Source: Hyperoodon ampullatus
Lineage: Eukaryota > Chordata > Mammalia > Artiodactyla > Ziphiidae
Direction of reading: 5' to 3'
Length of the DNA stretch: 64,000 nucleotides
Assembly (NCBI GenBank): GCA_949752795.1
Contig: OX457061.1
Coordinates: 30,880,425 to 30,944,424, forward strand
Part shown: piece by piece, positions 1 to 10,399 of the stretch
Numbering within the stretch: the first letter of the stretch is position 1
How the letters are laid out: every line of letters starts with the position of its first letter
The notes under the pieces: generated by a model
The model's database searches: none
What the model was told of the DNA's origin: nothing
Seen by the model: the letters and a program-made list of their open reading frames with translations, nothing else
Program-made: the position numbers and the translations under genes

Positions 1-870
1 GGATTTTGACGGTTTGTCCAATAAAATAATAATAGTTGGGGGGAAAAATTTTAAAAACAAGACTAATGCTACAATTTTCATTGCCTGACATAAATCTCTT
101 AACAGGACTTGAGGGAAGCTGTGAATGATGGTAGCTGAGCTTCCAATTGCTAGTCCAGCCAGACCTCAAGCCTGTCCCCTCCCCTTTTCCTTCATTTTGT
201 TCTTCAGCACCACACTAGGAGACAAACTATTGGAACACTTGGGAAGTGAGCGAGTCGGTGGTCAAATCAGGCTTCATTCCCAGGTAGTATATGTCCTTTG
301 CTCAGTGGGAGAAATACCAGTTAGTATCCCCGAAGTGGTACCTTGGTATTCTCAAAAAGTTCAATTACTTCCCATGGCCTAGTAATTTCCTTCCTAGTCC
401 CTGCCAGGCATAGGAGGATCTGGTTCTATAAGAATTGAGGCCCATTGAGAGCATCCTGAAGACTGAAGGCTTTGGTAAGAATATGGAGGACTCCTGTCAA
501 TCATACTTAGGCATTGCTGAACTGAGCGGGGAGTTGATGGGTAGGGGCAACAGCTTTAGCACCCACTGTTTTTATTTAATCTCTCCTTCCTCTAGACCTC
601 CTTGTAAGATATCATCATAGCGATCTTTTTAAAGCAAAAAGCTCCCTTTATTATCTTTTTGCTCCAAATTCCCTGCTCCTTTTGTCTGTAGGAAGTACAA
701 ACTCCAAGGCTTATGGATGCCAGTGGGTAAAGTAGACGGGAGAAGCTGACTCCTGTCAGAAGAGACCTGAGAGAGTGTTGGGAACCATAGTAAATTGGAG
801 AGCTCCTGGCTCTGCTTCCCAGCTTCCCATCCCACACACTCTCCTTACAACGTGACATTGACATTTCTTC
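1..870. other. Upstream flanking DNA, no gene recognised
   Basis: AT-rich, non-coding sequence. Short open frames occur on both strands but none has a recognisable domain, codon bias or splice context. I see no clear repeat here. It lies about 7 kb upstream of the SLC44A1 CpG island. Confidence 0.6.
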
Positions 871-879
871 AGTTGGGGG

Positions 880-1308
880 TAGGGTGGTGGTGGCATCTCT
901 AGTTTCTTCCCTTGAATCTGAATGGACCTGTGACTACAGCAAAAGTCATGCTATCTGCTGTCTGAGGTTAGGTTATAAAAGGTAATGCAGTGTCAGCCTG
1001 GTTCTCTTGGGATGCTCACTCTTGGAACCCAGCCACATGCTGCAAGGCAACCCAGGTCACACGGTAAGTATTCTGGCTGACAGCCAACAGCCAGCATCAG
1101 CTATACCAGACATGTGAGTGGAAGACTCTGAAATGACTTCTGCCCTGTCCACTGTCTGATTGCAACCACGAGAGCCGCCCAAGAGAGAACCGCCTAGCTG
1201 AGCCCACTCAGTCCCCAGAACTATGACAGGTGATCATAAATAATTGTTGTTTTAAGTCACCAAGTTTTAGTTTGGTTTGTGATGCAACAGTGGATAGCTG
1301 GAACAGCC
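880..1308 (+). mobile_element. MLT1-type LTR (ERVL-MaLR), ancient solo LTR
   Basis: The stretch follows the MLT1 LTR consensus from memory: 'cttgaatctgaatggacctgtgac' near the start, 'tcttggaacccagcc' and 'ccaacagccagcatca' in the middle, then 'agaaccgcctagctgagccca', and an end resembling 'ttgttgttttaagtcaccaag...gatagctggaacag'. No internal retroviral coding region flanks it, so it is a decayed solo LTR. The subfamily (MLT1A-O) cannot be fixed by eye. A CHR SINE lies immediately downstream. Confidence 0.75.
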
Positions 1309-1317
1309 AACAAATCT

Positions 1318-1455
1318 TACTCATTTATTTATTTATTTATTTATTGGCCGTGCCATGCGACTTGTGGGATTTTAGTTCCCCGACCAGGGATCAAACCCAG
1401 ACCCTCAGCAGTGACAGCTCAGAGTCCTAACCACTGGACCACCAGGGAATTCCCA
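1318..1455 (-). mobile_element. CHR-type tRNA-derived SINE, short form
   Basis: On the minus strand it starts 'gggaattccctggtggtcca', carries the tRNA-like B-box region ('gggtttgatccctggtcgg') and ends in a (TAAA)n tail, seen here as ttta repeats at about 1322-1343. Similar sequences flank it ('aaatcttac' before, 'agatcttat' after) and may be a decayed target-site duplication. Confidence 0.85.
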
Positions 1456-1624
1456 GATCTTATTTCTAAACCTGCACTTTCGCTTAAGTCATTTTGTGCC
1501 TTTGAACTTACCTACTGTTCAAGGACCAGCTCATTACTTTTCTTAAACATTGATTAATAGTGATCTGTTCTTTCTCCATATTTTCTCCATGATTAATAGG
1601 TCATTTGTGAGGACCCCATCCCCC

Positions 1625-2294
1625 TGCAGTTATTTTATTAAAATATTCTAATACAGTTTAAAAAACAATACCTGCTTTTGTCAAAACTACAAACAATACA
1701 GAAAACAATAATTCAGAAAGTTATTCTGTCTCGCTCTATCTCACTCCAGTGTACCCCCATCCCCTCTCCAAAGGTAACAGCTTTAACAGAGTGGTACATA
1801 TTCCTCACAACCTCTTCTGCAAACACATACACACACACGTACAAACTATTCACATAAATACTAGATTCCATCACAATACTGTTTTATAAACTGCTTTTTC
1901 AGTTGATGGCATATTTTAGTTATCTTTCTGTCAGTAAATACCAATCTATCTCATGCTTTTTAACAGCTGTATAGTATTTCCTATTATTTAACCAATTGTT
2001 TAACTAATATTCTCTTTGTAGAAATTTAGGTTTTCCCAAACTTTTCCTTATTAAAAACAAGAGTATATTGCTGTTGGATACATTCCTGGGAGAAGAATTG
2101 CTGAGATTTAAAAAAAAAGCACCTTTTAAGTTTGGTATAAATTCTTAAATTCTTCTTCAGAAAGAGGTAACTATATTCCCATGAATAGTATATGAGAGTA
2201 CTGTGACTTTCTCTGACACTGGATATTATCAAGCTTTTAAATCTTTGCCAGTGTTTTAGGTAAGGAATAATAGCTTCTAATTTGTTTAACTTAC

Positions 2295-2329
<35 letters not shown>

Positions 2330-2645
2330 TTGCTGTACGTGGGCCTCTCCTGTTGTGGCGTCTCCTGTTGCGGAGCACAGGCTCCGGACGCGCAGGCTCA
2401 GCGGCCATGGCTTACGGGCCCAGCCGCTCCGCGGCATGTGGGATCTTCCCAGACCGGGGCACGAACGCACGTCCCCTGCATCGGCAGGCGGACTCTCAAC
2501 CACTGCGCCACCAGGGAAGCCCTAACTTACAGTTTTATTATTAGTAAATTTGAGCAGCATTTCACATTTTATTAGTCCCTGTATTTCTTTCATTGTAGAT
2601 TTTGTCTGCTATGCCCTTTGCCCATTTTCTTTTTTTTTTGTAGGA
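1625..2645 (-). mobile_element. Old L1 3' region (L1M-like), interrupted by a SINE
   Basis: Text such as 'ctgctttttcagttgatggcat...tagttatctttctgtcagtaaata' and 'ggatacattcctgggagaagaattgctgagattt' resembles the antisense 3' UTR of old mammalian L1 elements. The SINE at 2301-2522 sits inside the A/T-rich continuation. Boundaries are approximate. Confidence 0.5.
2301..2522 (-). mobile_element. CHR SINE, ~220-bp cetacean-type, young copy
   Basis: A complete element: poly(T) at about 2297-2328 is the 3' tail, and the body carries the diagnostic 'gcggagcacaggctccgg' and 'gcccagccgctccgcggcatg' blocks. It is flanked by an exact 14-bp target-site duplication, 'taacttacagtttt', at 2287-2300 and 2523-2536. 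The good duplication and low decay suggest a recent insertion. Confidence 0.93.
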
Positions 2646-2684
2646 GTTTTTTTTAGTATTATGGATAATAAATGTCTTAATCCA

Positions 2685-3036
2685 TTCAGGCTGCTCTAAC
2701 AAAATACCATAGACTGGGTGGCTTATAAAAAATTTCTTTGAGAAACAGAAATTTGTTTCTCACAGTTCTGGAGTGTGCAAGTGCAAAATCAGGGTGCTGG
2801 CATATCAAGTTTTGGCGAAGGTTCTCTTCTGTGTTACAGATCATAACTGTGTCCTCACACGGTGGAAGGGCTAGAGAGCTTTCTGGAACCTCTTTTATAA
2901 GGCACTAATTCCATTCATGAGGGTTCCATCCTCATGAACCCAAGCACATCCCAAAGGCCTATACCTCCTACTATCATCTTTGGGGTTAGGATTTCAACAC
3001 ATGAATTTTGGGGGACACATTCAGACCACAGCAGTA
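2685..3036. repeat. Ancient interspersed repeat, class not assigned
   Basis: This matches a mammal-wide repeat I know by text ('aggctgctctaacaaaatacc', 'agactgggtggcttataaa', 'gttaggatttcaacacatgaa', ending near 'cattcagaccacagcag'). I cannot assign its class by eye, so only repeat status is claimed. Confidence 0.6.
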
Positions 3037-3364
3037 AACCATTTACGTATTGCTTTGCAAGTATTACTTATCTGTTTGTTGGTTGTGTTTATTTACAGAA
3101 CCTTTTGCATCTAGGAGTTTTAAAAGGGTTATGTAATTGATCCTATCTGTCTTTTACTAAGGTGTTAGGCTAAAGTGTCTTCCAAAGAAAGACACTTTCA
3201 GACTTCTAGTGTTATATAAGTAAATATTTTTTATTCCAATTGCTTTATAGAAAAAAAGCGCCAAACATTTTAAAAAAGTAATTGTTTAATGTTTCAGATA
3301 AACTTTTCTTTGAGACATTCTAGTAGGCATTTAATTTACAAATCTAAATTTCCAGGAACTCATA

Positions 3365-3455
3365 CTGAGAAAATTCATTCATTCATTGAAGAGATATTTA
3401 TGACACATTCCTGGGTACCAAGCTCTTTTCTAGGCTTATGATACACAGTGGGAAC
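3365..3455 (-). repeat. L2-like LINE 3'-end fragment
   Basis: 'attcattcattgaagagatatttatgaca...ctgggtaccaagctc' resembles the reverse complement of the L2 3' end. It is highly diverged. Confidence 0.45.
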
Positions 3456-3639
3456 TTGTCTAGTGGAGGTAAGAAAAAAAGGGGAATGGGAAAAAACATA
3501 ACGCAGCAATTTTTTTTTTTACAAACAAAATAATCTGTGGCTTCTGAGCTTATATAGCATGTGGACTCATTCTTCTCATTATATTTAAACATAACATACT
3601 CTCATTCTTGGCTTAAATGTCTTTCCACCTCACTAAAAT

Positions 3640-3960
3640 GTAAAACGACTTAAGGGTGAGGAATGTCCTTCATTCATCTTTGAATCCTTGGCATCTAGCT
3701 AGTATCTGGCTCATTATAATGGCTCAAGAACTATATTGTTAAATAAACGGATTTCCCTATTTTACAAATTGCCTCTTTCCTTCTCAAATGAATATTCATA
3801 ATCCTGCCTTCCTTCCCCCTCCTTCCTCACCCATCACCCCAAAATAAAAATGAACACTAGTTTTATGTTAGGTCAGATCCCTGGGACTCATGTTTGCATA
3901 CATGATACTTAAACATGCTTAGCTCATAAGAAGGACTCAATAAAAACAAACTGAATAAAT
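3640..3960 (+). repeat. L2-like LINE fragments
   Basis: Two stretches ('cttggcatctagctagtatctggc' followed by an aataaa-like end, and 'tagctcataagaaggactcaataaa') look like the L2 3' end, whose consensus runs 'cctagcacagtgcctggcacatagtaggcgctcaataaa'. They are old and fragmentary. Confidence 0.45.
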
Positions 3961-5800
3961 GAATAACTACAGATTTAAAAGAAATGTCTTTCAGAAAAGT
4001 AATAGGGAAGTGCCACACCCCTGTGAACACAAGTTCACAGCAAGTATTTTTAGAGAACTTACATGTTGTCTGATCTTGCAAAGGAAATCCCAGTGAAAAT
4101 AAATAAAAGCCAGAGTTATTAATTAACACTGGAGAAACATCAACTTACAAGTGTGGGCAGGAGCAAAGTTGCACAGCTAAGGAATTATGATTCTCACTGG
4201 AGTCTTGCTGGGAACAATGTTGTCTTTTTCTGCCACATGCCTGAGTTCAGGGAAGCTCTTTTCAGGGGTTTCTAACTTCAGGGTTTAACTAGGACGCTGG
4301 GATACATTTCAGTCTTCTCAAATAGAGAACTGCTCTTGCATCTCTGGTAATGAATGAACAGTTACAGCCCTTGGTTACAATTAGCTTTCACTTTTGGAGC
4401 ATTTCCCAGGGGTGATATGCGAATAGCTTGAAGGAGGAGGTTGTGAGGCGGACATGGAAGCTAGGGCTCTGCCGAGGCAAATGTGCTCGTGTGGGATGCG
4501 GCTGTGAACACAGTATGTGCTAAAATGTAAATAACACAGCCAAAGCACCAAATGCCATGCTTAAAAATTTTTGTTTTTAATAGAGGACTCTTCTGAGCAG
4601 TTATAGACATACACACATATGGATGCATTTATATTTCTTTTACCCCCAAACCTGAAATCATGTGAACGATGAGTCGGGCTTTATTAAAATCTCCGGAAAG
4701 ACCATTAGTTCAGTGTTTTCCCTCGGTGAGTGACCAGCACCAAACCCTCCATTTGAAGCTGGAAACCCTGGAATTCACACGGCTAATTATGCAATACTAG
4801 ACCACTGGGAAGCAGTTCTGGCTGGCTCAGCTGGTGATCTGATTTTACCCTGCAGCATCAAGATTGATAGACCTTATAATTTTATCCTGGTTAGTGCAGA
4901 TGCTGTTCTTACATAAGTTTTTTTTTTTAACACCCCTTTTTCTTAAAAGAAAAAGAAAAACAAACTCAAGTCTTTCCCAAGTGGTTTGCCTTGATGACAC
5001 CTCAGGGTGGTTAAGATCAGTACCCTGATCACTAGCTAGTGGAAAAAAATTCCCTTTCAGGATTTCTGAATTTGCTGTAATTTAATTTCATTGAATACTG
5101 TGTGTGCTTGTTTATGAGAAAGAATGAAAAGAAGCAGTAATTTGCCCCCCTCTAAATCGTTCCTTTTATGAGGCTTCTTTGGGTAGGGGGAGGGGTGGGA
5201 AAGAGACTCATTCTTAGAAGGTACAGAACATCAATTTGGGAACTGTTAGTTTCTTTCATGCTAATGACAAGGTATAACTTAAAAACATAACATTCATATG
5301 CATATATGGTACATATATACATAATTAGTATATTGACAAAGCACCTAGCAGAACCTTAGAACTCTTAGTTCCATTAACCCTTAAAGGGAAAACTGGAATT
5401 CAGATCAGTCAAGGACAGTGGAACGTGCTCCCTTTCAATTATATACACCCATCATCCTTGTCGAGGAATGAGACCTCCCAAAAAAGTGAAATGCATTTTT
5501 TTTTCTGAAGCACTTGTCACAGTCTGTTACGTATTTATCAGTTTTTGCAGTTCTAATTACAAAATAAGCACTAGCTACTATGTAGAATAACTACACTAGC
5601 CAAAAAGATTTTTATAATCTGAGAGAAATGCTCCCATATTGACTCTGCTAAGAGAAACAACTGCCCTTTCCTTGATTATAAAGAAGGAAGACAGATGGCT
5701 TCTTGTTCAAGACTGTAATTTTACTTTCAGCCTCCTCCCTCAGTTAAAAACAAGATGTACTTTGAGGCTTTGAGGGAAAATCTCAAGGGAAAGTTTTTTA
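3961..5800. other. Upstream flanking DNA without recognised elements
   Basis: No gene, RNA or clear repeat recognised. It contains a short CA/TA-rich patch near 4605-4640 and a poly(T) run at about 4918-4930. It could hold distal regulatory sequence of SLC44A1, but nothing in the sequence proves that. Confidence 0.5.
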
Positions 5801-5809
5801 TTCCTGGCT

Positions 5810-5920
5810 GCATTGAATAATTCAACAAACATTTGAGAGAGCTGAGAAAGATACAAAGGAGAAAATGTTTTCCCTTGTTCTCAGGGAGTTTACAATCTAA
5901 TTGTGGAGTTTACAGTCAGA
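5810..5920 (-). repeat. L2-like LINE fragment
   Basis: 'ttcaacaaacatttgagagagc' and 'tgttctcagggagtttacaatc' fit the antisense L2/CR1-type repeat text ('ttcaacaaatatttattgagc...catggagcttacattct'). Confidence 0.5.
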
Positions 5921-6084
5921 ATTGGGACCAGAGCCATTAAAGTTTTATTTTTTTCACTTCTATTTAATGGCCTAATGGTTACTGGTAACACACTTAGGAT
6001 TCACCAGCCCTGTGGTATGGTGGACCCTCTGATCAAATTTGAAGGGAACATAAGGAGAATGCAGAGGAAGAATAATCTCAAGCA

Positions 6085-6265
6085 GTACTTATTAAGTCCT
6101 TACCGTCCTACTAGCTACTTTCAGATAGTATTTAATCTTGACAACAACCCTTCCTGGTCATCCTTATTACCCGTTTTTCACAGACCAGGAGAAAGAGGCA
6201 GAAGTGATGCATCCCTGGTCACAGACCTAGGAAATGGTATTGAAACACACCAACTGGGAATTCTT
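6085..6265 (-). repeat. MIR SINE fossil
   Basis: Antisense MIR pattern: 'cttattacccgtttttcacagaccaggagaaagaggc' followed by 'tgcatccctggtcacagac' parallels the MIR reverse complement 'ccattttacagatgaggaaactgaggc...cccaaggtcacacag'. Confidence 0.6.
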
Positions 6266-6589
6266 CTTTGGCCTTTTCTTTGGCTGTCCCTAGGTTCCCA
6301 TCTTGACTTTCCTTTGTTTAGATTCCCTTTCAAGGCATGTGAAGTTAATTTACTTCTGTGCTATTTTTTTCCTCTTAGTCTTTGAATAGTCTTTAAAACT
6401 TGCTGTCTTTCATTTGGCAAGTCAGGCCTTCTAGAGTCTCCTTTGCAAATACTCTTTCGTTTTTTCTTCTTTTCTAACTGCTTCTGTCTTTAAGACATTC
6501 TTTGACAGGATGAAAGGAAACATAAAAAGGTACCTCATAAATGGTTCTCTTAATATCAAGCAGGATCTTTAGTTTTACTCCTGCCACCT

Positions 6590-6830
6590 TTTAACTGTTC
6601 TCATCTCACACGATTTCTCAAGGACTTGGGTTGTAGACTTCTTGAAGGTGGTGACCGCACCTACTCTAACTTGTTGATACTGCATAGCGTATTCATGTAT
6701 CAACAGGGACTTGTAAGAGAGCAGAAACTTTGGTTCTTTTGTTCACTTCTTTGTTCCCAGTGCCTGTAAATTACCGGAACTTAGTGTGCCCTCAGTATAC
6801 ATATGTTTTAACATGATGAATTAATACTCG
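6590..6830 (+). repeat. L2 LINE 3'-end fragment
   Basis: 'gtagacttcttgaaggtggtgaccgcacctac' and 'tttgttcccagtgcctgtaa' parallel the L2 3' end ('agctccttgagggcagggactgtgtctg...tccccagcacctagc'). Confidence 0.55.
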
Positions 6831-6954
6831 CTTATTGTTTTTTGTGGACTATTCTGTATAAAAAGTTTCGTTTACATCCAATATGGCTCTGAATTGACAG
6901 ACCTGTAGAATTTTTTGCCTTTTCCCTATTTTCGGCCCTTTATAACAATTTCGA

Positions 6955-7035
6955 CCTTGGGTGCGTTCCCTTAAGCTCTTGGTGCCCTTCAAGGCTCAGT
7001 TTCCACATCAGCAAAATGGGGCGAGTAGCAACAGT
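6955..7035 (+). repeat. MIR SINE fragment
   Basis: 'ggctcagtttccacatcagcaaaatgggg' parallels MIR 'cctcagtttcctcatctgtaaaatgggg'. It ends just before the CpG island. Confidence 0.55.
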
Positions 7036-7619
7036 TGCTTGTTTCTCCCTGTCTTCAATCACCTACTACTTCTCCAGGGGTTTATTGCGTTCGCTTTCCC
7101 CTGCATAAAATCATTCACCTGAAAGGTAAGAAACCAGCAGGGTCCTCGGGTTGCGCGCCTACTGGGGATAGCTAGCAGCTCCGCAAGCCTCGCCCGTGCT
7201 TCCCAGGTCCGGAAGCAACCCGACCCCATTTCGGCTGCGAGCCTGTCCAGCCCTCCGGCGCCCCAGCCTCAGGCGCCCTCTCGCACCGAGGTAGCGCTCT
7301 GCCTCGGTGCCACCGCTAAATGGGCTCGGCACCACGCAGGTTCCGACGCGCGCCGAAGGGCCCGGCCTCGTTTTGGCCGCATTCGCCCGGCCGCCCGCGC
7401 GGCGCTGCACTGGGGGCGGGGAGTCTGATGGGAGAAGCGCGCGGCGCTGAGAAGGCGGCGGCCGGGGAGAGGGAGCCGGAGAGGGACTGGGCGCGGGAGG
7501 CCGGAGGCGGGGGACAGGGGGAGGCGCCGCCGCCGCCGCCCGCCCCTTTCCGCTGGGGAGCAGCTGCAGCAGCAGGAGCGGAGCGGGAGCCGCGCAGCCA
7601 CTACAGCAGCCGCCGGGGG

Positions 7620-7658
7620 ATGTGGTCGGCGCCCGCCCTGAGCCGCGCCGCCTCCTGA
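7620..7658 (+). promoter_or_regulatory. Upstream ORF 1 in the SLC44A1 leader
   Basis: ATG at 7620 followed by 11 sense codons and TGA at 7656-7658, giving MWSAPALSRAAS. Context is gggggATGt: G at -3, but no G at +4, so initiation would be moderate. It ends 156 nt before the main ATG, far enough for reinitiation. It is relevant only if transcription starts upstream of 7620. Confidence 0.5.
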
Positions 7659-7677
7659 GTACCCGCCGCCGCCCGAG

Positions 7678-7700
7678 CCGCCGCCGCCGCCGCCGCCGCC
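7678..7700. repeat. (CCG)n trinucleotide repeat in the 5' UTR
   Basis: Nearly eight uninterrupted CCG units, preceded by further interrupted CCG units from about 7663. On the transcript this is a CCG tract in the SLC44A1 leader. Such tracts are often length-polymorphic. Confidence 0.9.
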
Positions 7701-7749
7701 GAGCCGTGTGGAGCCAGGCCGCGCCCTCCCCGGGCGCCCGCCGGCTCGC

Positions 7750-7773
7750 ATGCCGAGGGGCTCCGGGGCGTAG
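7750..7773 (+). promoter_or_regulatory. Upstream ORF 2 in the SLC44A1 leader
   Basis: ATG at 7750, six further codons (MPRGSGA) and TAG at 7771-7773, ending 41 nt before the main start. Context gctcgcATGc has C at -3 and C at +4, a poor start that most scanning ribosomes should bypass. Confidence 0.5.
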
Positions 7774-7814
7774 CTGCGCGCCCGGCGCCGCCTCCGGGCT
7801 CCTCCGGCCCCGCC

Positions 7815-7850
7815 ATGGGCTGCTGCAGCTCCGCCTCCTCAGCCGCGCAG
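7815..7850 (+). CDS. SLC44A1: SLC44A1 (CTL1) coding exon 1
   Basis: SLC44A1 encodes choline transporter-like protein 1, a multi-pass plasma-membrane and mitochondrial choline carrier that feeds phosphatidylcholine synthesis. This exon encodes residues 1-12, MGCCSSASSAAQ, identical to the mammalian CTL1 N-terminus as I remember it. The ATG sits in a strong Kozak context (cccgccATGg, G at -3 and +4). The exon ends in CAG followed by gtgagg at 7851, a textbook 5' splice site, in phase 0. Gly2 with Cys3, Cys4 and Ser6 fits the N-myristoylation pattern with adjacent palmitoylatable cysteines; this is an inference. The gene continues at 56287; later exons are outside the window. Confidence 0.95.
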
Positions 7851-8560
7851 GTGAGGGGCTCCCGCCTCCCGGCCGCCCGCCCGGATGCCTCCCCGCGCCG
7901 TGCCGCGGGCGCCCGCAGCCTCCCACTACCTGCGAGCGTCCCCTCAACCCACCGTGCACTCCAGAGACCCTCACTCCCGCCTCCCCCTCCCGCCTCCCCC
8001 TGTCCCGAAGATGCCCCCGCGCTGGCTCCCAGGGCTGCCGATTCGCAGGCGCCTGTGCGCAGCCCCCAGGGTGCCCCTAGCTCTGCCCAGCCCCTTGCCG
8101 ACTTGGCTGCCTCCTCCCAGTAACACCTGAGCGGCCCGTCCCGCCAGCCCGCAGGTAGAGGCAATCAGGGCGTCTGCTCCCTGCCCCTGGTGGCACCCCC
8201 TTCCCTCGTCTTCCGGGCCTGGCTCCTCTCTTCCTACCTCCTTGGAGTCTTCCGCCTCCCCATCCACAGACTATTTTCTGTGCTCCCTGGAGGAGTACCC
8301 CCAGTATGGGCTGTTCACCCCTCTCCCACCTTATTACAGTTTCTGCTCTTAGATATTCTGTCCCTTTTCTCTTGCCCGCCGCCCCCCGTCCGGGTTCAAG
8401 TGTTTAAGCGGATCCCGGAGCCCTTCTACGACCCGCTTCTCCGATTCTAGCCGCTCGCCTCCCACCCCATCCCATCCCCCCTTTGTGCCTTGACCCCGGG
8501 CACCGCGGCCTCTTCTCACCCCGAGGCCCCTGCGGGAGCGCGGGGATTGGGCTGAGAAGG

Positions 8561-10210
8561 AGATTGGGCACCTGGTGGGTGACGGGATCGTTACGGAGAC
8601 TCCCTCTTTGTTGCCAGTGTAACAGGAGGAAGAGGTGCCGAATTTAGTTTTTCTGTGTGCACTGGCTGAGTGTTGTCGCTGAGGGCTGAGATGCGGAGAT
8701 TTCTCCCAGCTTCTACCCTGCCCCCATCCGGATTTCGCTAACCTCCCTCTCTCTTGCCGATCCGAGCCCTTAACCTGGATAGAAATGTTTAGACAACTGT
8801 ATAAGGATCAAACGTAATAGGACTTGACTGCTGGCCACTAATAACTAAGAGGACCTGTTTGTAAATTACCTAATTTAGTGGATTAGTGAGTGTATTTACA
8901 AATACGATAAAAAGCAATCAGGAATACTGCATCAAACTGTCTGGTGGTGGTGTATGAAAAATAGGCTCTGACAACGCCTGGGATGTAATCTCACAGTTTC
9001 ATTAGTGTAGAATGTAACTGTGGTCTTTGATTTGTTTGTTTTGGGGGGATACAAGGGCTCTTGTTTTTAGAAATAAAGGCTGGTCCGTTCTTGGTGAAGA
9101 AAAATGCTAGTTTGGAAAAAAAAATTCCTTCAGAGATCTAGCATCTGTGATAATGCCAGAAGTGTTTTGCTGCTTCTAAATGACTATATATAACTCAGTT
9201 TTAAATAACCTGCATACTTGTTCTGAAAATATGAGATATGTTAGAGAGAAAATGACTAGAATTGCAGATGAATGGAGGACATTTATGTTTTATTAAGTAT
9301 CCATCCTATTTGTCTACTTCTTTTTTGGGTGTTTGCTTACTCTTTTTTTGATTTGTTTTTCTTTTCCTATTAGGATCATAGTCAGGCTGACTGGTTTAGT
9401 TAGTTAAACCTTCCTGTTCAGTTAGAATAACAGAGAAAAACTATATGTAGTGGCGTTAAGAAGGAGAGGTCGGTAGACCACAGTTTTCATATTAACAGAT
9501 AAAGGTGTGGAATCACACAGTACCTTTCAACTGGTCAGAGATTTTTGGGGAGAGGGAGGAATCTAGTTGGGTGCTATTCGTCTAATATTTACTTAAATAT
9601 TATTTTCACCAAAAAGGTATCTTTCCTGTTGCCTTTCTTTTAAGAATTGGGTTATTTTGCATCCTCTTTTGGAGATGAAATGCCTTTAAGACAGTATTGG
9701 ATAGTTTATGGATGGCTTGTTCAGTGTTTAATCAATTAAATTTGGAAGGGATGGATGCTGGACCAAAACTCTGCTTAACAGGTCTTGCATTTGACTAGCT
9801 CCACATCTTACTTTTCAGAATGCTGTCCCATATATTTTCCTTGCTTCTTCCTCCTCTTGCAGCCACTGTTTCCTTCATGCTGTGTTCTACAGACAAGATG
9901 CATGTCATGCACTCCGAAGGGTGCATTTTTTTCTGTGGATCCCTATAACCAATCAACAGCTGTCACATGCCTTTAAGTTCAGCTTTAGGGACTTGTAGTG
10001 TAAGTGGAGCATTGAGGTTTCGTGCCAAAGAGCTGGTCATCATTTTTTTTTCCTTATTTGAGATTTTGGCATCATTCTTCATTTGTGAAATGTTACCAAT
10101 CTGCTGCATTTTAATGCTCCTTTCAGTAGCATCACCAGTTAGGATAATATAGTATCTGTATGAGTTGTGTTGAAACAAAATAGAGGCCTCGATTGTATTT
10201 TCAGGCAGAA
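8561..10210. other. Intron 1 segment without recognised elements
   Basis: Sequence just downstream of the CpG island, probably largely unique. No repeat was identified with confidence, and open frames here are short and unremarkable. Confidence 0.5.
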
Positions 10211-10214
10211 TGTT

Positions 10215-10395
10215 TCTTTCATCCCTTCTACTGAATTGTAAACTTCTTGAGTATAGGAACTGTTTTTATTTTTCACATGTTTGTATCCATTGCAGTGCCT
10301 CACTATACCTTGTACATAATAGTTGCTCAGCAGTAGTCAATGAACAGAATATAGATACACAGATTGGAACATTTGAACATTTGGCTGGCGAGTAA
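10215..10395 (+). repeat. L2 LINE 3'-end fragment
   Basis: 'gtaaacttcttgagtataggaactg...catgtttgtatccattgcagtgcc...ttgtacataatagttgctcag' follows the L2 3' consensus order (cttgagggcagggac, tatccccagcacc, acatagtaggtgctca). Confidence 0.65.
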
Positions 10396-10399
10396 CATT

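Larger units (their letters stand above)
7560..7814 (+). other. SLC44A1: SLC44A1 5' untranslated region (start approximate)
   Basis: GC-rich leader directly upstream of the SLC44A1 start codon. The text resembles my memory of the human SLC44A1 leader. It contains two complete short upstream ORFs (7620-7658 and 7750-7773) and a CCG repeat (7678-7700). The 5' boundary is a guess, because no transcript evidence is available. Confidence 0.55.
7150..8560 (+). promoter_or_regulatory. SLC44A1: CpG-island promoter of SLC44A1
   Basis: CpG density rises abruptly near 7150, peaks at about 7240-7870, and fades by about 8560; the surrounding DNA is CpG-poor. No TATA box is apparent at a plausible distance. 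Visible candidate sites are an ETS-type CCGGAAG at 7209-7215, a perfect GC box (gggggcgggg) at 7412-7421, and an inverted GC box at about 7540-7546. This is the arrangement expected of a housekeeping-type, dispersed-start promoter, consistent with broad expression of CTL1. The exact transcription start cannot be read from the sequence. Confidence 0.85.

Noticed and set aside
2282..2575. Open frames within SINEs, with very similar peptides at 2.3, 15.7, 34.1 and 54.8 kb
   Set aside because: These are translations of the ~220-bp CHR SINE in both orientations, not a gene family.
5903..6385. 160-codon open frame upstream of the gene
   Set aside because: It overlaps a MIR fossil, has no recognisable domain and no splice or promoter support. 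Chance open frame.
7159..8164. Long open frames on both strands of the CpG island (up to 271 codons)
   Set aside because: GC-rich DNA has few stop codons. The translations are low-complexity Arg/Pro/Ala/Gly, overlap each other in several frames, and have no family resemblance. Only the 12-codon SLC44A1 exon is supported.
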